64,000 nucleotides of DNA from CAYNFR01 sp964396595 (GTDB lineage Bacteria; Bacteroidota; Bacteroidia; Chitinophagales; Saprospiraceae), in contig CAYNFR010000018.1 in assembly GCA_964396595.1 (NCBI GenBank), forward strand, positions 1-64,000, given 5' to 3'. Position numbers and translations under genes: made by a program. This document shows positions 9,301 to 16,647 of this stretch, piece by piece (within the stretch, counting starts at the first letter, position 1; every line of letters starts with the position of its first letter). The notes under the pieces are model-generated. The model was not told the origin of the DNA and made no database searches. It saw nothing but the letters and a program-made list of their open reading frames with translations.

Positions 9301-10090
9301 TCATGCTATGCCGACTATCGAGAGATTTGCTATCAAAGGAGACTTTATGGATTATCCACAATCGAGAGAAATCGCTCTGATGGATGGAGAGGTTGTTCAG
9401 GATTTTGTGGCGATCAAGATGGGTAAGCTTAGTGCGGGTGGTGCGCGTCCAAGGAGTGCCGGTAAGTCGGTGATTAATATAGGGGATCGAGAAGTCATTC
9501 CAGGAGAAACCTTTGAATTGATCTTGAATATGAATGAGATATCCGTTCTAGCAGGAGATCTCAGATTATCGACTTCGGGTCTTACCATTGAAGGTATAGA
9601 GGTTATAGGTCTGGAGGGATCGAAGCTTATAGACGGAGATAAGGCGAGACTTATCTGGTCGGACGATGCTGTATCAACACCTACCGTGAAATTCATAGCT
9701 AAAGCCGAGCGATCAGGAAAGTTATCAGAGATGATTACACTTGATGGCGGATCGGTTATTCTTGCACAGGATTCTTATACGCGTTCGCTTACACTAAACT
9801 TTATCGACGAGGATGTGACTGGCGTAAGTCTTAATGTATCTCCCAATCCATTCGCAGAGTCAACCGTATTGAACTTAACGAGCGATCAAGAGCGCAATGT
9901 AAAATTGCGGATTGTCAGTGTGAGTGGAGCTTTAGTGCATACGCGAAATATCCACTTGACTAAAGGAGAAAACAATCTATTCCTTCAATCAAGCGAACTG
10001 GGTAGGGTATCCGGTATCTACAATTTATTTATAGAAGATACAGATGGTCAGATAATCAGTCAGACTAAATTATTGCTGACAGGAAGATAA
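6338..10090 (+). CDS. Large T9SS-secreted protein with TSP3, cohesin- and dockerin-like domains
   Basis: A 1250-residue protein with signal peptide (MMKTYTKGLAGAILLCF..., cleavage near AGPEG). Residues about 30-545 hold four Cys-containing beta modules resembling pre-peptidase C-terminal domains, each ending in a G-x-Y-x-(L/I)-(I/M)-VDG motif. Residues 548-600 and 633-672 are Asp-rich thrombospondin type 3 calcium repeats (DGDGIPDSQDNCPD). A cohesin-like domain spans about 700-850, a carboxypeptidase-regulatory-like fold 864-908, and a dockerin-like stretch with DIDGNGEINLRD near 955. A second cohesin-like domain is followed by a type A T9SS sorting domain (SLNVSPNPF to the end). Inference: a cell-surface or released calcium-binding, adhesive protein. 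No catalytic domain is seen. A TATCTTTC near 6287 may be a weak -7 element. Confidence 0.85.
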   Translation: MMKTYTKGLAGAILLCFLSMSIYAGPEGIMHDPTICEKAKQLFCGQELWDVELSGGTNKLEEYRCSAGPTIKGYHGKEMIYYFDLPAERKVDIILFGISSATAHVDLFVMRGGCSVSNCYLSSTNSGRNDEVISGFFPAGRYYIIIDSKGADPGRFNLRLESCDQTPPSCTGAIDLRCGELVHGTTVNQPSNFNYTHYDCLSKNFQYAGGDVIYKIRKHHASDKLQIHLFTENDDLDIILVDICTGTRFSCLATGQYFWGGKYIDEAHGGYPAGDYYLIVDGYGAGSAGAYSLYVTCGNKSVSTAKEIHCGDNPTEDELKAGPNHLSIYSCKNNQVRPGGIMGENVYYVDVKETRTLKVELSGYDKNAYLSASLFGNTVECLAGAQEIDNKLVLEWRVGPGRYFIMVDGHKPTRYTISVTGCGCKVDGILECGKVIEDNTYYSYNNHLGISSACSDWPMALDAPDKVYGFTAPETRLYRFRLFNINSFLGLVIVSQCGDESACLASSINKGEDAINLLLEQGQTVYVIVDGMSRILRDKYSLEVLCVDDRDGDGIPDSQDNCPDIANPDQADLDGDGIGDACDNDIDGDGIANNLDCNPRDASIVVIVGQACNDGNPLTINDRINANCDCVGDLDSDGDGVIDINDRCPNTTPGATVNLLGCTDNDGDGFFPDAPVGSEFFDPNDNNPCIPNPNRPGCTMTRNDIELSAGRVAGSKGDTVCVDITVTDFVEVAAASFSITIDPDVVCVLSLNNVGFNTGTFTGSGSVVSMLQSGSGTTSFTGSGTGASGFVVWTADPGTTLTLGDLAIIAELCVVIKAEEETKSKVTLDGSIRPIQFLDKDANEIPVIVSNGEICVESAPGANTTIAGLVLSPTGQAMGAVQVELSGSREMQYMTDEKGKYHFDVPMNRSYEIKPTEVMEDEIELNLMDLLAFRRHFSFMESFTTPYQYWAADIDGNGEINLRDQQLLTTMILGMPEGLDKWRFVRADHAMPTIERFAIKGDFMDYPQSREIALMDGEVVQDFVAIKMGKLSAGGARPRSAGKSVINIGDREVIPGETFELILNMNEISVLAGDLRLSTSGLTIEGIEVIGLEGSKLIDGDKARLIWSDDAVSTPTVKFIAKAERSGKLSEMITLDGGSVILAQDSYTRSLTLNFIDEDVTGVSLNVSPNPFAESTVLNLTSDQERNVKLRIVSVSGALVHTRNIHLTKGENNLFLQSSELGRVSGIYNLFIEDTDGQIISQTKLLLTGR

Positions 10091-10123
10091 ACAGTTTTAC
10101 GATTCTTAATTTAATGGTGAAAG

Positions 10124-10158
10124 AAATGCGGATGCCAGATGTGTCCGCATTTTTTTTG
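10124..10158 (+). terminator. Rho-independent terminator after the T9SS protein gene
   Basis: The stem AATGCGGA (10125-10132) pairs with TCCGCATT (10144-10151), loop of 11 bases, followed by a run of T to 10157. It lies 34 bp after the stop at 10090 and faces the convergent recN end. Confidence 0.85.
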
Positions 10159-10198
10159 ACTAGGTAGTGTCATCTGTAACTTTGGCGTAAGCGAATCG

Positions 10199-11854
10199 TC
10201 ACCCCATCAATAATTCACGGGCATTAGTAAGGGCGGACTCACTCGGTGGATCTGCGCTCAACATTTTGGCAATTTCTATGATACGCTCTTCAGTGTTGAG
10301 GGTTTTGACTAAGGTGATAGTACGATCGATTTTGTCCATTTTGCTCACATTAAAATGTCGTCCAGGCATAGAAGCCACTTGTGGCGAATGGGTAATACAG
10401 ATGACTTGTCTGTTTTCGGCCAGCGTATTGAGAATATGCCCCAATCTGAAAGCCACCGCGCCAGATATCCCGGCGTCTATTTCATCAAAAAGTAAGGTAG
10501 GAACATCCAATCTATCCGCGATGATGGATTTCATTGACAGTGCTAATCTTGAGAGTTCTCCACCACTCGCCACACCGTCCACTGGTAGGAGATTTTGACC
10601 TAGATTTGCGGCAAATAGCATCACTATATCATCATTGCCTGACTCAGTATATTGTTCCGCTTTTTTTGCATCGAATGCAACCCGTCCATGTAGAATCGCT
10701 AGTTCTCTTAGCTTTTCGCTAATCTTTTCTGATAATGTAGGTATCACATCTTTCCTACTAGCAGTCAAGGTGTCTGCAGCTGTTGACATGGTCTCTTTAG
10801 CTTTGGAAAGTTGTTTTTTCTTTTCAGTAATAAGTTGATCGAGATTTTCTTTTCCAGAGGTCTTCATTCTGAGTTCGTCCTGTAGCTTTACCAGATGTGC
10901 GAAGTCACTGAGACCATGTTTTTTTTCGAGACGGTTGATTTCGTCGAGAAGTTCCTGAAGTTCTTGCAGACGCTCTTCGCTTGTGTCCACTTGATCAAGA
11001 ATCTTGGAAGAAAGCCTGTCAGCTGTGCTGCAATGATTAAGCATTTCTTCAATCATATCGGACAGTAGTCCCAGATCATAGTTAATGTCAGCATATCTGG
11101 ACAGGGACTTATTTAAATCGATCAATCTCGATTCTATAGAATAATCGTCTCCTGTCAAGACAGCAGTCATGTTCTGCATTAATGTTCTTATTCCCTCTGC
11201 ATTTTCTAGCGCATTGAGTTCGTTGGTAAGCTCCTCTTTATTAATGGTGTCGAGTGGCAATTTATCGAGTTCCTTGAGCTGAAAAGCATAGTATTCATAA
11301 TCCCGCTCGATACTGTCCTTAGCCTTGATGGTCTTTTGCAATTCAATATTAATGGTATTGTATTCTAAAAAGGACTGTTGATAGACGTCAAGGACTTTTT
11401 GGTTGCCGGCAAACGCGTCGATGGCGATTAATTGATAGCTTGGTTGGGAGATATACAGCGTATCAAATTGATTATGAATATCGATTAGCTGTTTGGCTAA
11501 ATCACGTAAGGTGGACAGTTTCACAGCGACATCATTTATAAACGCTTTTGTTTTGCCGCTTCCGGAAATTTCTCGTTTCAGAGAGGTGATTTCGCGTAGG
11601 GTGAAGTCTTCCGGGTTATCCAAATTATTAAGTAAGCTCTTGGGAATTTCGAAAGTGGCTTCGACCGTGCATTTTCTATTTTGGTCGAACAGTATCCTAG
11701 TGTCAGCTCTATCCCCGAGTATCAAACCAAGTGCGCCAAGTAGGATAGATTTACCTGCGCCTGTCTCACCTGTAATGACGTTAAAGCCTTTATCGAATTC
11801 CATGTGTACATGGTCGATAATCGAGTAATTATGTACTTCCAGAGATAGGAGCAT
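10199..11854 (-). CDS. recN: DNA repair ATPase RecN
   Basis: SMC-like ATPase of recombinational double-strand-break repair. With the start at ATG 11854 the protein is 551 residues, usual for RecN. The Walker A GETGAGKS is at residues 29-36, the middle is a long coiled coil (leucine/glutamate-rich heptads), and the C-terminal part has ASGGELSRLALS (ABC signature), then LLFDEIDAGISG (Walker B and D-loop) and the ITHSPQVAS switch His. An upstream in-frame ATG at 11884 would add ten residues unlike the family N-terminus (MLLSLEVHNYSI). The 3' end converges on the terminator of the preceding plus-strand gene; hemD lies 72 bp upstream on the same strand and may share a transcript. Confidence 0.95.
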   Translation of the reverse strand: MLLSLEVHNYSIIDHVHMEFDKGFNVITGETGAGKSILLGALGLILGDRADTRILFDQNRKCTVEATFEIPKSLLNNLDNPEDFTLREITSLKREISGSGKTKAFINDVAVKLSTLRDLAKQLIDIHNQFDTLYISQPSYQLIAIDAFAGNQKVLDVYQQSFLEYNTINIELQKTIKAKDSIERDYEYYAFQLKELDKLPLDTINKEELTNELNALENAEGIRTLMQNMTAVLTGDDYSIESRLIDLNKSLSRYADINYDLGLLSDMIEEMLNHCSTADRLSSKILDQVDTSEERLQELQELLDEINRLEKKHGLSDFAHLVKLQDELRMKTSGKENLDQLITEKKKQLSKAKETMSTAADTLTASRKDVIPTLSEKISEKLRELAILHGRVAFDAKKAEQYTESGNDDIVMLFAANLGQNLLPVDGVASGGELSRLALSMKSIIADRLDVPTLLFDEIDAGISGAVAFRLGHILNTLAENRQVICITHSPQVASMPGRHFNVSKMDKIDRTITLVKTLNTEERIIEIAKMLSADPPSESALTNARELLMG

Positions 11855-11925
11855 ATTGGTTCTGACTAGCCTTTCGAGCCGCAAAATAATGGAATTAAGG
11901 CGATATGCAGCTTAATCTAGTCCCA

Positions 11926-12594
11926 CTAATGTGATGCGGCGAGATCCAACTCTTCAAGTACTGCTTCAAGAATGGCTTTCTCGTTGGGTGCGGAAGATAT
12001 TTTAGACGAGATGCCATATTTGAGCAATTCAGTGGCTGTGGTAGCCCCTATTGAAATATAGTGATCAGCTTTTCCGCCATTAGCCAGGAAGTTTTGTACA
12101 TTGAGAGGACTAGTCATGATGGCCAGGTCATAATCTTGATCCAGCTTAACTTTTTTTAATTGTTGTTGGTAGATGATCTTTTCAGAGATATGATGATGGT
12201 CTTTGAGTTCTTCAATCAGTGCTCTTCTGGATAACTCCCCACGCATGAAGCATATAGATCCGCTCACTGCTTTTATTTGCCAAAGTGCCAGTGTAGCAGA
12301 TTCATCTCCTGTGCCGATAAATTCTGCCGTCTGTTGATACAATTTTTCGAAGTGAAGCGCCGTGCTTTCCCCAAAACAAGCGACACGCTGATGTGGTTGT
12401 ATTTTATGTCCTTGCTCAAAATAAAAGCTAATAGCCTTTTTACTGTAAAAAAATATCCAATCCTCTTCCGCTTGTGATACTGTCACAGGACTAATATCTA
12501 TCAGGCTTTTGGATATAACCGTGATTTGCTTATTAACCAGATAGTTAATAGGGCTATTTGTCTCAATGGGGCGGCTAATGAACAGTTTAGACAT
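11926..12594 (-). CDS. hemD: Uroporphyrinogen-III synthase
   Basis: Weakly conserved HemD fold of two alpha/beta domains: LFISRP at the N-terminus, WIFFYSKKAISFYF (the 'F-x-S-x-x-A' region), RVACFGESTALHF, then a second half with GSICFMRGELSRRAL, AIMTSPLNVQNFL and YISIGATTATEL, the last being the typical G-x-T-T-A signature. It closes hydroxymethylbilane to uroporphyrinogen III in haem synthesis. I chose ATG 12594 (222 residues) because the family begins directly before the first strand; the open frame runs to 12678. No other hem gene is next to it; hemF lies 20 kb away. A TATATTTG (complement of 12600-12607) sits just upstream but too close to the start to be a certain promoter. Confidence 0.85.
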   Translation of the reverse strand: MSKLFISRPIETNSPINYLVNKQITVISKSLIDISPVTVSQAEEDWIFFYSKKAISFYFEQGHKIQPHQRVACFGESTALHFEKLYQQTAEFIGTGDESATLALWQIKAVSGSICFMRGELSRRALIEELKDHHHISEKIIYQQQLKKVKLDQDYDLAIMTSPLNVQNFLANGGKADHYISIGATTATELLKYGISSKISSAPNEKAILEAVLEELDLAASH

Positions 12595-12959
12595 AGGCTC
12601 AAATATAGGTTTTTTTCGCCTAATCAGATCAGATATTCTTCGCGTAATTACTGACAATTTTTTTCTTTCGTGGATCATGGTTGAAAGTTTTTTAATGATG
12701 TTGATGTGTGATTTTGAGATGAATTATTTAGTTTCACTCACCGATGGTTCGAATGAACGTTTTGCTTTTGACACCACTCTATGGCGATTTGGTTGAATTT
12801 GCCTTACTGAAGCTTGTGATACAAAAATAGACGACCCTTGATATCAACCAATAAGGGCAACTTTTAGTAGTTGAGCTATTTACGGTTCTAAGTTAACTAC
12901 ATTCTACATATGTTCTAGAATAATTTTTAATTTGTAGGGAACAACGAGTGCTAGTTTGG

Positions 12960-13009
12960 ACATTTCAATGTCAAAATCCCTTTAAGGGATTTTAAAGGAG
13001 TTGAAATGT
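12960..13009. repeat. Nested inverted repeat
   Basis: Outer arms ACATTTCAA (12960-12968) and TTGAAATGT (13001-13009) enclose a second inverted repeat, AAAATCCC and GGGATTTT around TTTAA (12973-12993). Together they could form a long hairpin or cruciform. No T-run follows. Confidence 0.7.
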
Positions 13010-13277
13010 GTAAAACATGATGCTTAATCCACACTGAATTCTTAAGCCTCGATCTTCATTGATTTATTGTTCCAGCGGCTTAGCTTACTTCCTGTAGAGA
13101 CCTTATCATTTCTAGTGGTGTCAAATATTTGAACTTCACGACATCTTTTTAACTTACGGCGTATCAATGCTTTATGTACACTTCTTCGAGATTTTGGGTT
13201 TCCCAGTGTGGGAGTCAGGAATAAACCTTACAATAAAAACCTTTAAGGATGTCAAGTTAATAGAAAACAATTAGCAT

Positions 13278-13318
13278 AACAACATAACCCCACTGGACAA
13301 GGTGTCCAAAATGTTGTT
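13278..13318. repeat. Second nested inverted repeat
   Basis: Outer arms AACAACAT (13278-13285) and ATGTTGTT (13311-13318) enclose TGGACA (13294-13299) and TGTCCA (13303-13308). The architecture (outer arm, spacer, inner arm, small loop) repeats that of the one 300 bp to the left, although the arm sequences differ. Confidence 0.65.
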
Positions 13319-13837
13319 CTACAAAGGATGCTACAATTTAGGGCAACCCTTATATGATAAGTCACAGCGAAGTATTGTAAATATTATTAAGCTACATAAA
13401 AACCATATTTTGGATACACTATCTGAAAGGTCAGCTTAATCCTTCATGATGCTCTGTCCTTAAATAAACATTCATTTGCATATTGTAAAATTTCCCGACG
13501 ACAGAGGAAATAATCCCGATGGGATGACATTATTATAGCACTAACCGTTTAACATACGATAAAAAAAACCGATGGGGTGACATTCTGCGGCCACTGCGTT
13601 ATCTGCGGGAGAAATGTGCTCATCTATTCGATTCTACCTATATAATGTTCCGTTAGTGGCATTATATACATGTAACTAAATCGCCGAAGTATGCTTTGCC
13701 CAGCCCGAAAGGGTAGATTAATCTAGCTCAGGACTTCGCCCTGCATTGAAGATCTGCTACCCATGCTTCTACCCGGCAAAAGCGCATCTATGAGCTTACG
13801 CCGACGATTCTTGTACTACATTCTATCATGCCGTGTC

Positions 13838-15508
13838 TTACAACAATGTCTTAAACCTTGGCCTTCTAGGCGGAGTATTACCTAAACGTTCTTTTTTAGC
13901 TGATTCGAAATCGCTGAAGTTGCCTTCATAGAAGATTACGTCTCCATTGTCTTCGTAAGAGAGGATATGTGTCGCCAGCCTATCTATGAACCATCGGTCG
14001 TGAGAAATGATCAATACGCATCCGGCAAACTCTTCGATGGCCTCCTCCAGTGCTTGTAAGGTGTGGACATCGATATCATTAGTAGGTTCATCCAGAAGAA
14101 GTACATTGCCGCCCTCTTTGAGTGTCATGGCGAGATGTAGTCGGTTACGTTCCCCTCCGGACAGGACACCTACTTTCTTTTGTTGGTCAGCACCGGCAAA
14201 ATTAAATTTGCTCAGATATGCTCGTGCATTAATTTCTGTATTTCCTACAGTGATCAGATCAAGACCCTTGCTGACGACTTCATAGATTGTCTTCTCCGGA
14301 AGAAGGTCTTTATGTGATTGATCCACATAGGCCAACTTTACTGTGGAGCCGAGGACGACTTCTCCCTTGTCGGGATTTTCTTCATTCATGATCATTCTGA
14401 ACAAAGTTGATTTACCCATACCATTAGGACCGATGATACCTACAATGGCATTCTTGGGAATGTCTAGTGAGAGATTGTCTATCAGGACACGACCATCATA
14501 AGCCTTAGAGATGTTATTAAGTTCGATGACCTTGTCACCTAGACGAGGGCCATTGGGTATAAATAGGTCGAGCTTGGCTTCCTTTTCTTTGTTTTCTATA
14601 CGACTCAAAGATTCGTAAGCATTAAGTCTGGCTTTACCTTTGGCTTGACGGGCTTTTTGTGCCATGCGTGACCATTCGAGCTCTTTCTTTAATGTTTTTT
14701 GTCGCTTCGATTCTGCTTTTTCTTCTTGGAGAAGACGATTTGATTTTTGTTCTAGCCAGCTGGTATAATTTCCTTGCCATGGTATACCTTCCCCACGGTC
14801 AAGCTCGAGTATCCATCCTGCGACATTATCAAGAAAGTATCTATCGTGCGTCACCGCAATAACCGTTCCTGGAAATGATTTTAAAAACTGCTCTAGCCAA
14901 TGCACACTTTCTGCGTCTAGGTGGTTAGTAGGTTCATCTAGCAACAAAATATCTGGTTTACTGAGCAATAGGCGGCACAATGCCACGCGACGACGCTCTC
15001 CACCGGAGAGGACTGAGACCTTTGCGTCATCCGGCGGACATCGAAGTGATTCCATGGCCATTTCAAGAGTATGATCTAAATCCCATCCGCCCATGACATC
15101 CATTTTTTCCAAAAGTTCGCCTTGTAGCTCTATGGCCTTATTCATTTCGTCATCAGATAGATCTTCTGACAATTTTAGAGAGGCCGCCTCATAGGCGTTT
15201 ACCAGGTCAACAATTTCCTGTACACCTTCCTGGACGATTTCTTTGACCGTCTTAGATTCATCGAGGGTGGGTTCTTGCTCCAGATAGCCTATCTTATATG
15301 TTTTGTCGAAGGTGACTTTGCCTTGAAAATTGTCGTCTAGACCGGCTATGATCTTAAGGAGACTGGATTTTCCGGAACCATTGAGACCGAGAACGCCGAT
15401 CTTAGCACCATAAAAAAAGGAAAGCCATATATTTTTTAATACTTGCTTATTTGGAGGGTAGATTTTACTTACTCCTTCCATCGCAAAAATTACTTTCTTA
15501 TCGCTCAT
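13838..15508 (-). CDS. ettA: Energy-dependent translational throttle protein EttA (ABC-F)
   Basis: A 556-residue ABC-F ATPase, the same length as E. coli EttA. It has tandem nucleotide-binding domains: Walker A GLNGSGKSS at residues 41-49, signature LSGGERRRVAL, Walker B LLLDEPTNHLD; then GPNGMGKST, LSGGERNRLHL and LLLDEPTNDID. The arm insert in domain 1 (VDLVNAYEAASLKL...) and the charged linker between domains, both needed for E-site ribosome binding, are present. EttA gates the first elongation step according to ADP/ATP ratio. Transcription probably starts within the palindrome at 15562-15595, about 55 bp upstream. The gene is flanked by long non-coding DNA on both sides and is monocistronic. 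Confidence 0.95.
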   Translation of the reverse strand: MSDKKVIFAMEGVSKIYPPNKQVLKNIWLSFFYGAKIGVLGLNGSGKSSLLKIIAGLDDNFQGKVTFDKTYKIGYLEQEPTLDESKTVKEIVQEGVQEIVDLVNAYEAASLKLSEDLSDDEMNKAIELQGELLEKMDVMGGWDLDHTLEMAMESLRCPPDDAKVSVLSGGERRRVALCRLLLSKPDILLLDEPTNHLDAESVHWLEQFLKSFPGTVIAVTHDRYFLDNVAGWILELDRGEGIPWQGNYTSWLEQKSNRLLQEEKAESKRQKTLKKELEWSRMAQKARQAKGKARLNAYESLSRIENKEKEAKLDLFIPNGPRLGDKVIELNNISKAYDGRVLIDNLSLDIPKNAIVGIIGPNGMGKSTLFRMIMNEENPDKGEVVLGSTVKLAYVDQSHKDLLPEKTIYEVVSKGLDLITVGNTEINARAYLSKFNFAGADQQKKVGVLSGGERNRLHLAMTLKEGGNVLLLDEPTNDIDVHTLQALEEAIEEFAGCVLIISHDRWFIDRLATHILSYEDNGDVIFYEGNFSDFESAKKERLGNTPPRRPRFKTLL

Positions 15509-15561
15509 ACGTTTAGTTGATATGTAGATTTGATGATACTAGCAGCCAGCCAATTTGCTAC

Positions 15562-15595
15562 TGCCCTGCAAATGTATATAAACATTTGCAGGGCA
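15562..15595. repeat. Perfect 14-bp palindrome, operator-like
   Basis: The arm TGCCCTGCAAATGT (15562-15575) is exactly repeated in inverse as ACATTTGCAGGGCA (15582-15595) around six A/T bases. There is no T-run, so it is not a terminator. It overlaps the predicted ettA promoter elements, as expected of a binding site for a dimeric repressor. Confidence 0.8.
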
Positions 15596-15597
15596 AA
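15569..15597 (-). promoter_or_regulatory. Predicted ettA promoter
   Basis: Read on the minus strand, TTTG (complement of 15594-15597) is followed after 17 bases by TACATTTG (complement of 15569-15576), fitting the Bacteroidota primary sigma consensus TTTG/TAnnTTTG. The expected start point is near 15562, giving a leader of about 55 bases. Confidence 0.6.
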
Positions 15598-15954
15598 TAT
15601 ACCAAGAATAGTAAGAGAGCAGGTTAAACGGAAAGGATAGAATACGGACAGATGTTAGATTGAGTACGCCGTACTTACGCCTCAATTTTGCCATCTCGTC
15701 TCTCGTCAGATGACGAGACAAGTTTAGCCGAGACAAGATTATGTTGGCAAGTCCCAGGACTAAACCAAAAATCCCGTCAAAATTAGATAGGTGATTTGCA
15801 TGTACCCACGGGCTTCAATCATGGCGACAATAATTAGACCCTCAGGGCAAAAGGTTTTCCACCCCAAGGGTCGCTTGGGACGAGTTGGATTTTTTGCAGA
15901 ACTTGTTCTGCACACTTTGCTTATATATTCGCTAAGTGTTGAGAAGCAAAGATT

Positions 15955-15962
15955 TACCTTTG
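15955..15962 (+). promoter_or_regulatory. -7 element (TACCTTTG) upstream of rpe
   Basis: TACCTTTG fits TAnnTTTG exactly. The start codon at 15984 is 21 bp downstream, so the leader would be about 15 bases. No strong -33 TTTG is at the ideal distance. Confidence 0.5.
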
Positions 15963-15983
15963 TGTGCTTAAAGCGAATAGAAA

Positions 15984-16637
15984 ATGGCACATCTTGTAGC
16001 TCCTTCATTATTGGCGGCGGATTTTACAGACTTACGTGGGCAGATCCAAATGATAAATGAAAGCGAGGCTGATTGGTTACACATAGATGTTATGGATGGC
16101 CGCTTCGTGCCCAATATCAGTTTTGGTCAAGTATTGATGCCCACTATACGTTCATTGAGTACGAAACCATTGGATGTGCATCTGATGATCGAAAAGCCAG
16201 AGCCTTACATTGAGGAATTTGTGCGACTGGGGGCGGATGTGATTACGGTTCATATTGAAGCATGTACGCATTTGCATAGTGTCATCCAGTTAATAAAAAA
16301 GCACAATGTGAAATGCGGTGTTGCCGTTAATCCCCATACATCCGTTGAATTATTGGATGACGTGTTAGAAGATATTGATTTGGTATGTTTGATGAGTGTT
16401 AATCCTGGATTTGGCGGCCAAAAGTTCATTTATCGGACATTACATAAAATTGCGCGATTGCGCGAAAAGATAATTGAACGTAATCTTCACACCCTCATTG
16501 AAATTGATGGTGGTGTGGGTTTGCAAAATGCGGAGGTAATTCTGCGCGAAGGGGCTGATGTCTTGGTCGCAGGTAGTAGTGTGTTCAATGCAGATGACCC
16601 ACAGCAAGCCATTCATAGAATGAAACATCTAGGCTAA
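15984..16637 (+). CDS. rpe: Ribulose-phosphate 3-epimerase
   Basis: A 217-residue TIM barrel that interconverts ribulose 5-phosphate and xylulose 5-phosphate in the pentose phosphate pathway. Diagnostic motifs: APSLLAADF at the start, HIDVMDGRFVPN (metal ligands and catalytic Asp), LDVHLMIEKPE, LMSVNPGFGGQKF (phosphate loop), and EIDGGV with the second catalytic Asp, then GADVLVAGSSVF. The length is normal and nothing is missing. The TonB receptor gene starts ten bases after its stop, so the two are probably co-transcribed, though no functional link is evident. Confidence 0.96.
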   Translation: MAHLVAPSLLAADFTDLRGQIQMINESEADWLHIDVMDGRFVPNISFGQVLMPTIRSLSTKPLDVHLMIEKPEPYIEEFVRLGADVITVHIEACTHLHSVIQLIKKHNVKCGVAVNPHTSVELLDDVLEDIDLVCLMSVNPGFGGQKFIYRTLHKIARLREKIIERNLHTLIEIDGGVGLQNAEVILREGADVLVAGSSVFNADDPQQAIHRMKHLG

Positions 16638-16647
16638 AAAGTGTAAT

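Larger units (their letters stand above)
12595..13837. other. Gene-free 1.2-kb region with nested inverted repeats
   Basis: No convincing gene is present. It contains a nested inverted repeat at 12960-13009, another at 13278-13318, and an imperfect direct repeat CCGATGGG(A/G)TGACATT at about 13517 and 13571. A short basic open frame on the minus strand (about 13045-13225, no ATG) may be a remnant or chance. The stretch is AT-rich in its middle part. It looks like decayed mobile DNA or structured non-coding sequence rather than a normal promoter interval. Confidence 0.5.
15509..15983. other. Divergent regulatory interval between ettA and rpe
   Basis: This 475-bp interval holds the ettA promoter with its palindrome (15562-15597), a short tight inverted repeat TCTCGTCA-GA-TGACGAGA (15701-15718), and a -7 box for rpe (15955-15962). 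Short open frames in it show no family resemblance. Confidence 0.6.

Noticed and set aside
12566..12796. Plus-strand frame of 76 codons across the hemD start
   Set aside because: It is largely antisense to hemD and has no family features.
13045..13225. Minus-strand open frame of about 60 codons, rich in Lys/Arg, in the gene desert
   Set aside because: It has no ATG or good alternative start, no recognisable family, and its length is within chance for this composition. It could be a remnant, but there is no support.
15539..15736. Minus-strand frame of 65 codons over the ettA promoter
   Set aside because: It overlaps the promoter and palindrome and shows no protein-like pattern.
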